NCBI RefSeq assembly: GCF_017654505.1
Contig: NC_054555.1
Location: 5,948,335-6,012,334 of the forward strand
Source of the DNA: Polyodon spathula
Lineage: Eukaryota > Chordata > Actinopteri > Acipenseriformes > Polyodontidae
Length of the DNA: 64,000 nucleotides
Direction of reading: 5' to 3'
Shown: piece after piece, positions 46,104 through 62,017 of the stretch
Position numbering within the stretch: position 1 is the stretch's first letter
Layout of the letters: the number at the start of each line of letters is the position of its first letter
Notes under the pieces: model-generated
Told to the model about the DNA's origin: nothing
Database searches by the model: none
Seen by the model: only the letters and a program-made list of their open reading frames with translations
Position numbers and translations under genes: made by a program

Positions 46104-49100
46104 TCAATCTTGGGATTCAACTGCTACTCCGACATGCGCGTGCCTAATAGTGCGCCCATGAAGTTGATACCCTTCGTGGGTTACAACCGTTACTGTGCCA
46201 GGCTCTATACCATCGGCTGCTACATGGCAGACAATTTCATGCTGATAGGGGTCATATTTGCCACCAATGGGCATCATCTTTTGAAGCCCATGCTTGCCAA
46301 ACACACTGTGCAACTGCTCTTGAATGAGCAAAAGTCCGTCATAAAGGTTCTTGAGAGTTGGGTTTTTATCACCGAGCGCCTCCTCAGACACACTGTCTGT
46401 GGTCTTTTCCAGCATATCTGCAACCTCTACCAAGTCTCTGCAGAAACTCTGGATACCTGCAACAAGACGAACACCAATTATACAGCTGCACCCATGACAC
46501 AGTGACGATTATACAACCATTTGGATGGCTACTCACACACAGTAGATGTATGACCAGAGAGCTGCTTACTCACCAACAAAATATTTTTTAGAAATTAATA
46601 ACATGTGGAATTTGCAACGTATTCATGTCACAAAGACGGCCGAAGTGGGCTGCGTCAGAACCAGGAAAAGGAATACACACAGACAGGACAGATGTGTGAA
46701 ATGATGATGGCGCTTGCTTGCGCCGGTTTATTGTAAAATAAAAGGGTTTAAACAAACAGAAAACAGGACACGGCACTCTACGCCAAAATAAAACACAAAC
46801 AAAAACGGACTATACTTAACAAAACGGTGCATGGACAGACACACTGACAAATAGTTTACATAAACAAGTATCGTGCTGGTCCCACCAGCACGCAACAGCA
46901 ATTGTTGGAAATAATTTCTCCTCTCTCTCCCGTTCTCCACTCACCGAACACCCAACCACGAGTGGGTGAAAACATGCTGTTTTTATGTACCAAGACTCGA
47001 TTGCTAATCAATCATTCAATTGGAGTCTCGGTACAACTGCACGTGAATTAATAAAGTGCAATTCCCTGTGCTCACATATTATTACATTTTACCTGCACGT
47101 GAAGTGTTGTGCAATCCTCGTGCCTAAATACAAACATACATTTTAAACACTCGTGTTACACAGACCCGTTTATATCTCATGTACCAATGACTATACACCA
47201 ACATTTAACACATCACACGCAACATATAACAGAAAATACACACAGGGGCGGGCACTTCGTCACAATTCAGCATTCATACACAGCAGATGTGTGTGTGTCT
47301 CAATAACCTTGAGATACAGCTTCTTCGTTAAAACATATTAAGGGATACCAAGCTACTTGTCCATGTGTGTTGGAGGGTAGTGTATATAGACAGGGACACT
47401 CAATAAAAAGCCATCAAACTAAGAAGTTAATACTGTCTGACCAGTTACTGTTAGTTAAATATATAGCTTGGATATTTTTCCAGACAATTTCGAACGAAAG
47501 AAAGAAAATAAACACTTTTGAATGTTTCCAATTAAATACTACGCTTTTTACAGGCAGGATGCAAACTGAAACACTTTTGATACTCCTTTATGCTATGGTT
47601 GGGTCAATTTGGTATTTACAGCTAACACTATTATATATTAGAGGTTGGCATGGTTAGAAAGTCCAGAACCGGGCACCCACTGTGAAAAATACCTGGGTAT
47701 TTTTCGAGTAAAGATTAAAATAAATAAATAACATATTAATGTTTTAAGTGCATGATACATAGTGTATACTATATAGTACACATACATTTAGTCCCTTCAG
47801 ATCTGTAGACTGGTGTAACCTTTTTCTGTACTGGAAACATTTTAAAACCTTACGTTACCACTTGGTTAAACTTGTATAATATGTACACTAAATTCGAATT
47901 TGTACTTTTAAAACAAAGATTACTACCCAAAGGCTTTTCAGCAAATTACATGCAAGATACAACCGAGGAACAGGCTGAAGAGTAGGCCGTTGAACACACA
48001 AACAGTATGGAGATTTGTACAATATGTTTTGGTTCATACAAAAAAACAATTAACATTTCATTTGGTCAGCATCTGTGTGTGTTATGTTCTCAGGGTCCTT
48101 CTAACAAACAATTACAGTATTCAATAGAAAACATGTCTTACCAAAGATCTTTGCATCCTCCACAAATTTTTGAGTTCTTCTTTTGACTGTATCCGAATCA
48201 GCTAAAGCTTTCTTATATCTCTCCTATAAAAGCAAAGAAGTGTAATTTCTAATAAAGCGTACAGGCAGCAGATCTTTGCGAGTTTCTTTCTCAGGATTGT
48301 CTGAACCCAGGATTCTCTTTAGCAGATTCCAACTTTTTCAATTACATTTGGTATAATGTATTTAAGAAGACAGACTACTACTAGTACAATTAATACAATA
48401 AGGAATACAGTTATAGTAAGCATTTGATTAGTAAAAATCTTACTGTGAGATCTCGAACTTGTTCTTCAAGTTTACTTGCTCTCATTTGGAGCTTGTGAAC
48501 TGTTACAGTTTTCCCTAGCTCATCCTCAGAGTCGTCCACATTGTTCTCATCCCCAGCACTTCTCTGGTGTGCAGCCGAGCTGAACAAGCACTGGGATCCC
48601 CTACTGAAAAACAGTAAAAACAAACATCCAGTTCATTTAATCAAACACTGCAACAGGGCACCTGATCTAACAAGACAACTCTCAAAAAACAGCATTATGA
48701 TACAAGAGGTACAGTTCAATCACGGGAAATCATTTGACATATTTTGTTTAATGCACATCCACATATATAATAATCATCTTGTGCCTTTCTAATTCCTTGT
48801 ACACTTACAAATGTATGACACTTGCTTTACTGTCCAGAAAAAGAACTTTGAGGTCACAAGACAAGAGCACAGCATTACAGAATGGGTTCAGTTTGCAAGC
48901 AACATGTGACACAGGAGGCGGTGTGGTCCAGTGGTTAAAGAAAAGGGCTTGTAGCCAGGAGGTCCCCAGTTCAAATTCCAGCTCAGCCACTGACTCACTG
49001 TGTGTGACCCAGAGCAAGTGTATTAACCTCCTTGTGCTCCGTCTTTTGGGCAAGACATTGTTCTCTGCAGCTGATGCATAGTTCACCTTGGATAAAGGTG

Positions 49101-52100
49101 TCTGCTAAATAAACAAATAATACAATCACTCAAAAAACAGTATTAGTATTAAAAAAAGGCACTATGGTAAAGAAGAATAAGTAAAGACAATTAATTAATC
49201 AATGTCAATTATCAAGAGCAGTTTGCCTGATATTTACAATTAAACTTGTTCTATTATCTACTGAAAGAGAAGGCAATTCTTTAGTCGTAATTCAAATGCC
49301 ATTTAAACACCCCAGTTGTTCCCCACTCTTACCCCCTTTGCATTACAATGAAATCAAACACTGGGATCCACCAGACTAGACCCATTTGAAACAAAAGGCA
49401 CTCAATGTTTGAAGGACAGTATTTGCACCACCCCAGAGAGCAAAAGGAGGTACATTTACTGACACAAAACCGGCCAAAAAAATTAATTACTTGTAACATG
49501 TATTAACTTTAAACTGCAGAATTCATTTTCATTAGTAAACTACCATTACTTTGTGCAGTTATTTAGCTTAAAGCCAATAATAACATTTTAAAAAGAAGTT
49601 ACATTTATCATAAAAGCGTGTTTTGTTATCTGGTATTTTTTTTTTTTTTTAAATGCTTCTGGATGGTTGCCTAATAATGTAATTCTTGTTCTTACATGTG
49701 CATTTTATAGTCTAAAAATCAGTAACCACTTGGGTACAGACAATTTTAAGGTCATCAGTTACTGCTAAAATGCCTGTTGGTTGCAAATTCAAACAGAACC
49801 CCAATGACAACCCCCTAAAATCTGAGACCATCTATCGATCCATGTCAATGAATGTTCTCTGCCTTTCCTGCTGTGAGAGAAAGGCAGACAGATGGCTTCA
49901 GGGAACACCAAGGAATAATGAATGGCTTCCCTTTTTGGACCATGAATGCATCAATCTCTCCATGTTATTTATTTATATATATATAAGAGAAGGCCAGTAC
50001 AACTGGAAAAGACCATTAAATACTTTTTAGTTACCTCTTCCATTTTAACAAGAGACAGATTTACACTAGGTACAAATGCTTCACAGAATAGTAATTGAAG
50101 TATGCATCTAGCATTGAGAAGCAAATGGAACAACTGATTGATCACCAGCACAGCTGTGCGAGCACAGGGAATGTGTTTTTGTTTGGGGGGAGGTGTGGAT
50201 GTGCATGAAATACCACCTCTCCCCAGACCTAAACCAAACCTTTCCAAGTCAATATGAAAAACATTTTGGTTTCCCTTAGCCAGAACAGCCACGACTGCAA
50301 AAAAAAATAAAAAATAAATAACGAGTAGCGAGTTTGCTTCAGTCATGGTTACCATCATGTTTAGAAACACTGGCCGGCTTTATCAATCTTTCCACAGCAT
50401 GTCTCAATTTGAATATGAAACAGAAATATCCTGACGCCGAATGTTGGCTTCAGCATTTTGAGTATGTACATTAACTGTTAGTGTAAGACTGCCAGTACTC
50501 GAGGGTGTATTGCATTGACTAATTTCCAGGCTCCTGCACAGAGCCTTACAATTGTAATTATTGTTGCAGTTACTGCTTGCAGTAGTCCTTCCTCGAGTGG
50601 CTTGTTTTTATATAGTTAATGCATACCTATTGATTTGGAAGCAAGATCATAAACCCTGGCATAAAATGTGTATTAAAAGGAAATCCCAAGAGCAGCAACT
50701 GGTGAAACACTAGATTAGCACAATGATCCTAATACTGAGAACATGCAAACATTTTATCTACAGCCTTAAGAATGTTCTTGCATGTGAAGAATTTTCATTT
50801 TATTGAGTAACTATTGTCACTCTCTTAAAAAAAAAAAAAAAAAAGGAGCTGTTGTCAAGGTTCTTAAAAAAAAAAAAAAAAATCTCCTACACTTGTCAGC
50901 TGCCACTTAGAACTAAAACACAGCTACTGAAAACACTTGGCACCTAACATACAATTTCAGCAATAACAATTTTGAAATCTCACATTTTTATGCTTTGACT
51001 ATCTTTATAGAAATTGTAGCAAAACTGTACCCTGCACCCTACTTAACCCCTTAAAAAGCTAAGTACATTCAATTTGATTCAGCTGAATTCACAATTTAAA
51101 GAAAATAACATGGACATGTTTTTAAATATGATGTGTCAGAGCCAGCACACTAGCTCTGTTTGTATGCATTATTGTTCAAAAATTATTGGAAAACCATACC
51201 TTTTATCCTCTTGATACCAAGATGTTGTCCTTTTCTGCATGTACTGTGTTCCAGTTCAATAATCACAGGTTTGTGTTTGGCATGTACGCTTACTAGATGC
51301 ACGATTATTTAATAGTACAGAAAGGTTTTGTACATTTGACAGGCTCAAGTACAAAGGACAGGCAGTGATTGCAGTGTTTCTATGTGCACAATATAAAATA
51401 ACTTCATCTCATCAAGTTCATTAAAAAAAAAAAAATCAATACATGAACCAGCACCTTTAATGTTAAGGGGCTGATGTAAGTTTACATGCAAATTGATTTG
51501 TTGCTGCAAAAACCCATCTTGCGGCCCAAATCGTCGTTCTGCACGCGCTAACCATGCTTGGTAATTTGGACTGTTTGCACTATCCTTATATCAGCCACTA
51601 GATCTTGCATTTCCTTTATCAGAGGCAATCTGCAACTGAAAGTGTGCCATGGTGAGCGATAAAGTACTTTGCATAGGAGCATGGTGAGCCAGCAATCAGA
51701 CCCCTGGCTTATACTATACAAATCACTTAATCCATTCTCACAGCAGGTATAGTATATCCCCTGCCATTGTGTCACAATGCCACACAGTAGTATACACCCC
51801 ATCTCAGTTAAAGTAAATAAAGTAGAAGGGGGGTCCAAGAAAATTTAATTTAATTGCTTTGATAAGTAGCTCATGGCCCTCTGCACCTACCCAGGATGTG
51901 TCAGAACACTTCATGAGCTGTCACTTACAAAATGAATGTGTCAAAGCAATACATTTAAATCACTAACAATTGAACAAAATGGGAGTCTTTGCAATATGGT
52001 ATTAAATGCAACAATAAGTATTTATTGAATTTTCACGTGTCAACTCTGTGTATGAAGTATGATAACGACATAATTCCAAGACTTTTGTAATACTGTGCAG

Positions 52101-52849
52101 GTTGGAACAAAACCGAAATAATTGTAATTGCATATCATTTTAAACTTTAAAAAGGCAAACGAAGCAAATTCATTTTTACACAGAGGCTACTGGTACATTT
52201 CCACACTTTCTGGATTTCGACACTCATCTCCACTTCTGTAATTGACATGCAAGTCTCAGTCGCATAGGAAAGCCTACGTGAATAGCAGCCTTAGCGGAAT
52301 GGATTCCACCAAAAGGAATGGACTGAAACGCGGCAGAAATTTGTGCCGAGTAAACATTAACCGCACTTTGAACAAACCAAAAGATGCATTACATTTTCGC
52401 TACCTGCATTTGACTTTTTATAGTTTTATACAGACGAAAACAGAATCGCTGTTTAATTCAATAAACCAACTATCGCTGTTAGAAAAACTAAAATTACAAC
52501 AAAATACCACAATTTAACAGAATGTGCAATACACCGCCGTTACTAACCTTATCGCATTTAAGCCATCATGTGATCTATATAGTTGTCATGCCAAATTGAC
52601 AAACCATGTGTTGAGGCAATTTGGCATGACAATTATTTATAGACAGTAAGACTAGGCTGTACTACGACACTGCACAATCTATTGAAAATGTCTTGTTAGA
52701 AAATGTACAAAATTAATAACTCAGTAAATGAATAAATAAAACACTTTAACGAAGGCTCGTCCACAGTGACCTAAAATATAAGTAATTCGACTGTCACCAG
52801 GCACACGCAGACTACTTTTTTAACAGAACACTTGACTCAAAACACCATA

Positions 52850-52901
<52 letters not shown>

Positions 52902-53317
52902 CATACACACATATACATATATTAAACAAAATGAATGTGCAAGTAAAATAAATAAATAAGCACCTTATCACAGCCTCTGTCTTACATAACATACAGATAC
53001 CTGTGGGTTTAAAACACACATCATTCAAAACGGTGAAAGACATTTCTTTAAACGTACAGGTTACGTTGTTCTCTCTCAGCAGAAGGCAGTCACACACTGA
53101 GCGCGCAATGCCCGCTGCCTCTCTAGCACTATGGTAAGGTGCATAAACATCTGTGTAAACCACGTTTCGTTTCTATCACAAGTTCTACATATTCGTTCAG
53201 TAAATTCCTGCCGATTGTACAGTGCGTTTCTTACTTGTTAATCCCGGTGGTGTGCGATATTAAACACTTTAAATGATGCAGGTTCTCTCGAGCTGCCCGA
53301 AGGTAACGCATAGCCAT
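46104..53317 (-). CDS. grpel2: GrpE-like 2, mitochondrial
   Basis: Four exons: 53317-53235, 48603-48444, 48223-48142 and 46456-46104, 678 nt with all phases consistent, giving 225 aa plus stop, the same length as human GRPEL2. Exon 1 starts MAMRYLRAARENLHHL, an Arg-rich amphipathic mitochondrial targeting sequence. Next come an acidic linker and coiled coil (SKLEEQVRDLT, ERYKKALADSDTVKRRTQ), then KFVEDAKIFG, IQSFCRDLVEVADMLEKTTD, KYDPYQHEIVCHV, and the C-terminal beta domain GYQLHGRTIRHAHVGVAVES. It is the nucleotide-exchange factor for matrix Hsp70 (mortalin) in protein import and folding. The order afap1l1-grpel2-pcyox1l-il17b matches human 5q32, which excludes grpel1. Introns 1 and 3 carry mobile elements. 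No lesions seen. Confidence 0.95.
46626..47264 (+). mobile_element. 0.6-kb TG...CA repeat, copy 2 (solo-LTR-like)
   Basis: Second copy of the 42472-43096 element, about 639 bp, in grpel2 intron 3. It starts TGTCACAAAGACGG and ends GGCACTTCGTCACA, with a perfect 5-bp duplication ATTCA (46621-46625 and 47265-47269). No open frame and no internal coding part. Confidence 0.75.
48912..49122 (+). mobile_element. V-SINE-type element
   Basis: tRNA-like head (AGGAGGCGGTGTGGTCCAGTGG followed by a GGTCCCCAGTTCAAATTCC B-box region near 48960), a body with CACTGACTCACTGTGTGTGACC, and the conserved tail CTTGGATAAAGGTGTCTGCTAAATAA at about 49087-49112. This head and tail define the V-SINE superfamily of fishes. 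It lies in grpel2 intron 1. Confidence 0.85.
52583..52632. repeat. perfect 16-bp hairpin, pre-miRNA-sized
   Basis: Arms 52583-52598 (TTGTCATGCCAAATTG) and 52617-52632 are exact reverse complements around an 18-base loop, in grpel2 intron 1 about 0.6 kb from exon 1. The size and loop resemble a miRNA precursor, but the perfect pairing also fits an inverted-repeat element. I do not recognise the arm as a known miRNA. Confidence 0.85.
52852..52904. repeat. (TA)n microsatellite in grpel2 intron 1
   Basis: TA run passing into TACATATACATACACACATATAC. Confidence 0.9.
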
Positions 53318-53425
53318 ATTCGGGTAACAACCTTGCTGAGGGCCGCGCGGATCATGTGAACGGTATAACTACAAGACCCATAGGGCATTGCGATGTATGA
53401 TGATAGAACTACAACACCCAACTGG
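53318..53425. promoter_or_regulatory. grpel2 promoter with two ZNF143-like sites
   Basis: Upstream of grpel2 exon 1 lie ACTACAAGACCCATAGGGCATTG (53368-53390) and AACTACAACACCCA (53407-53420). Both resemble the ZNF143/Staf motif ACTACAATTCCCAGAATGC, which is frequent at promoters of housekeeping and nuclear-encoded mitochondrial genes. Confidence 0.5.
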
Positions 53426-54633
53426 CACTGGCGTAACAAAACAACATTGAGCCAAGGCAGGGGCTTAGAAGGACTGGCAATAATATTTAAATCCGACAGG
53501 ATCATAGACGCTCTAATCATCACCTTAATCCTATATATTACCACCACCCTCCGTCCCCCGACCCCCGTCCCCCAGATAAACAAATCAAATTAATTTTTGT
53601 ATTCAGATGTGGATGTGGATTTTAACATGGTCTATGATTTAGTGAACATGATTATTCCAACATCAAGAATAACCGAATGACAAACAATACAGCATATACA
53701 TCTAAATGCGTTCCTGGACTGTCACATCTTCTACTTGTAGCAGATCCAAGATAACATCTCGAAAGGAAAAAACAGTTTGACGACATCTGAATAAAACGCA
53801 GTGCTGGATTTCTTTGATAACAGTGGCGGCGTTGTTGCTTGTCAGCAAACCATGAAGCAAGCTCACTAAAACGTAAACACCAGCTAGTGTGTTTACAAGA
53901 TGATGCAGGCCAAAATAAGCCCTATGAATTTCTTGTTTAGAACAATTAAACCGGTTCAATAATACCGTCACTGCTGCTTGTTTAATCATTGTAGTCAAGT
54001 TTGACAATTGTTTAGCAGAGTTTATATCATATAAACACGTTTTGTTTGATTTACATTGATTTTTTAAAAATTTGATTTATTTATTAGCATTTTTCAGCAC
54101 TGGCAAACTCCCCCTATTTTAGAGGAATAATTCTCCAGTGCTGTAAAATGCTTTAAAATTCCCAGTGGGGTTTATGTTGATCATTAGCTTTTATGATTTT
54201 GTTACAGTATTTTAAGTGACCTATGCAACTTGAAGATCCACGCAGTAGTGCTGAGATGCTGAAATGCTAGTCCTATGCAATAAACATTTGCAAGTTCTTT
54301 TAATTTGCTGCCCTTATTATTTTTAAATGACATGGTTACAGGCAAATAGCCTGCATTCCAGCTTTTACAACATATATTTATCACACAGTTAACATATATA
54401 TATTAAAACAGTAATGCTGCTGCTCTCAAATGTTTTGTAGATAAACAAACAACAGTACATGATTTTTTCTTTTCTTTTCTGCACAGTACTTTGTAATCTA
54501 TTTCAGTGATAAATAACTCACAACAATTAAAGCGTAAGAAGCATGGTTCTGAAAAATATAGCGTTACACGTCCCCACGTAATTATTCTTTTCATTGTTAA
54601 CATCCTGGCAACTTTTTACTCATAACTTTCAAA

Positions 54634-55257
54634 ATGGCTGCTAAAGTAAGTAGTTAAGATCTTCAGATTTGTTATACATGAACGCACCTATCAATAAAAT
54701 AAATATTTGTGTATAAACTGTAAATCATTATCTTTCTGTTAACAGAGGTCTTATATCCAACTCAGACAATCCCTGTCAGGAATTCATTCTGGGTGGAATT
54801 TATAAAGGAAGCTGAAGACGAAATAGAAAGACGTATATTCACGATACTCAATGAAAAAAACAAAACAAGTCAGACAGGACATGTAAATGAACAATATACG
54901 GTAGTTTCTAGTACAGCAGATGTTTGACCTGCATTTGAGGTTCATGGTACAGAGCACCACAATAACACGTATTTATTCGTTTATTAGAGCTCTCTTGAGA
55001 TAGGTGCCTGCCAGAGGCCAGTGTCTTCACCTGTGTTTGGAGGGATACCAGAGAAGACTGGGGATCCATTTGGATGGACCCAAGGTAGGAATCAGATATT
55101 CTTCATTATAAAAAAAATATTAATTTTACAGTCTGTGTTGGTTCTCACACAATGGATTTCATAGAAAGTCATCTGTATATCTACGGGTGTAGGTGGAACT
55201 CCTTGACACTTTCATGGTAGATACAGGTTTAAAAAAATAGTATGTGTTTTCAGGGTT

Positions 55258-55343
<86 letters not shown>

Positions 55344-56311
55344 CAAACAACATTGTAATAGGCAGTGTTGCATGGTGCACTGCCATTCCACTTTGTAACC
55401 CCTGTCAGAGACATAAGATTTAATGCCTGTAACCTTGTATGCAGAGGAGCTTGGCTTGGTTTCCAGTTCACACCCAGCTTCCACCCTATTACAGTGTGCT
55501 TAAAAAATCACTACTATTAGTAATAAAAACAGGAAATATTTCAAGTTGTACAGATAAAGCATCTCCTTCAATGTACCACGAAGCAGCTTTTTCGATGTAG
55601 TACAACAAGTGAACACTAGATGGCACTGAAGAAAGCTTGGCACAACACTAAGGTATGATTCTGGTAAAACTTTTTTTTCAGAGGCTGTTGAAAAGAATGG
55701 ATGACGGGACAAAGTTATATCTTGTGCTGCAGCCTCTGGACTTTGTGTCTGAAATGTCCAGGAAGCTGAAGATGATGGCAGACTGTGAGCAGTATTATGC
55801 AGACGTGTGTGTAACAAACGGTCTCTTGTATATATCATACTTATAGGCAATGTGAAATGAAAACGACTGTTTTCTGTTTTTAAAATAAGACTAAATATAT
55901 TTTGGCAGGATATGGTTCTTAGTATAACAGCCCAGTCTTACCAGTTTTTTATCCACTTCCAGAAGCATATGTTGAACAGGTCATTTGCAGTCATTTTGCT
56001 TAGATTGCAGTATATTAGATAACCCGCACACATGTGTAGGCACACTATTGCCCCTGCAGATTACGTTTAGAGCATCAAACGAGTGCTCTATTTGGAAACT
56101 GGTTTCCTCAGTTCATTAATACTCTATTCTGGTATCAGGTGGTCGCAAAAAAGAATGGGTAATGCAAGTATAAGAAAGACTCCTCTACACAAACGTTAGG
56201 GAAAGATAATGCATCTTTTATTTTCACATTTGTAAACAGTTTCCAAGAGGAATCAACGCAGGGAGGCTGGGTGGTCCATCGCCACCTCTAGTTATTGAAA
56301 ACGTCTTTTAA
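54634..56311 (+). CDS. unrecognised small multi-exon protein gene
   Basis: Proposed exons: 54634-54645 (MAAK, donor GTAAGT), 54748-54882 (45 codons, PTQTIPVRNSFWVEFIKEAE, many charged residues), 54988-55084 (QRPVSSPVFGGIPEKTGDPF, then GWTQ), 55682-55810 (MDDGTKLYLVLQPLDFVSEM, then KLKMMADCEQYYAD) and 56240-56311 (RGINAGRLGGPSPPLVIENV, then F and stop). Acceptors and donors are present at each edge, and phases agree except between 55084 and 55682, which differ by one base. An extra exon fits there, for instance about 55132-55192, or a lesion could explain it. The product would be about 150-170 aa, with no signal peptide or membrane helix. I do not recognise the family. It is divergent from grpel2 and convergent with afap1l1. 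Confidence 0.5.
55258..55341. repeat. (TA)n microsatellite, about 40 units
   Basis: The longest pure TA run in the window, inside the unrecognised gene between its third and fourth proposed exons. Confidence 0.95.
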
Positions 56312-57639
56312 AGTGCATACATTTGAACAAGCAGAACTTACTGAAACAGAGAAATCATTTCCATGTAGAAAAGCTAAAACAGTCAAAGAAGAACAGAGAC
56401 TTAGAGCTCACAGTTTCTCTACAAGAGCTACGCACTTTGAAGCACTCAATGAAACATGAAACAGCCCCGGCAGTGAAACTCAATTTATCAATTCACTTTT
56501 GTGTTAATTCGTTTACTCTGTTTAGTTGTGTCTAGGAACTTATCTATACTTTGGCAGGTCTGGAGAGCACTTCTTTAAAATAATTCCAAGAATAGCTATG
56601 CTTTCAGTTTTCTGAAATCCCTAACCTGTTTCTTCTGATAGAGCAGATGGCAGTGATTTGAAAGTCCTAACTGGCTTTAGTTTAACTGCAATATTAGTAT
56701 TAAGTCAGTACAGATCTACCCTTCACCTTTTAGTAGTTTTAGAAAGTTTATATATCCTGTTATCCTCACATTTAGCCTAAACTTGGAATGGAAAATTTGC
56801 AAATCTTTTGGCTTCTTAGTATTTAAGAAAAACTTATCTTAAAGACATTCTGTCTGAATATAAAATATATACGAATACAATACTCAATGCAAATATCAAA
56901 GCAAGAAAAACTTTTAAAAAGAAAAGCTCCTGGATTTAACCTGTTATGTAAATTATATAAAAATTAAATAAAAACAGAATTGTCAGTCAAAAACATGTAC
57001 AGCGTGCATTTTGTCACACAGAGCTGAAATTCCTAATTCCTAGTTTCTACCTTCTCTCTATCTCTAGTCTATTTTATTATTAAATACACTCTTAAATTCA
57101 CAGATAGTGGCAAATTAAATTTGTAATACAAAATGTCAACATTATACACTAGACTTGCATTTCAAAATGTATGTGAAGTTTGAGGAAATATATTCAATTT
57201 AACAAAATAAGTTATCTTTGGTTTTGCTCAATTAAAGTTTACATAACTCATTTAATATATGTAATTATTTTCCAAACTTGCACTGGGGGGTAGGGGGGGG
57301 GGATTGCTCGGTGTACATTATCAAGCTTTGAAATCCAGGACCCCAGTTCAATGCAAGAGTAACTGAAATATCTGGACACCAATTAAAGAAAGTTCTGCAT
57401 TAGTTTTATGTATACATAAAATACCCTTTTCTCCATCTTACCCTTAGTAATCTCACTGATTGACAAACACCACAGCAAATACTAAACAGTCTCCCTTCTT
57501 TTGTTACAAAATGGCATAAGGCATTCTGAAAATAGCAAAAGATGAAACTGGAATAGATTCTGAATTTGCATTTCAAAATGCTCTCTATGCTGAACGAAAC
57601 CTCTCTCAGTTTCGAAGTGCTCACACGACACACAGTCAC
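56312..57639. other. convergent 3' region, novel gene and afap1l1
   Basis: No coding exon recognised. AT-rich sequence expected to hold the 3' UTR of afap1l1 (minus) and of the plus-strand gene. A G-rich patch GGGGGGTAGGGGGGGGG lies near 57286-57302. Confidence 0.4.

Positions 57640-62017
<4,378 letters not shown>

Noticed and set aside
49969..50370. 133-aa minus-strand frame with a hydrophobic N-terminal stretch
   Set aside because: Intronic in grpel2, no recognisable domain, low-complexity ends.
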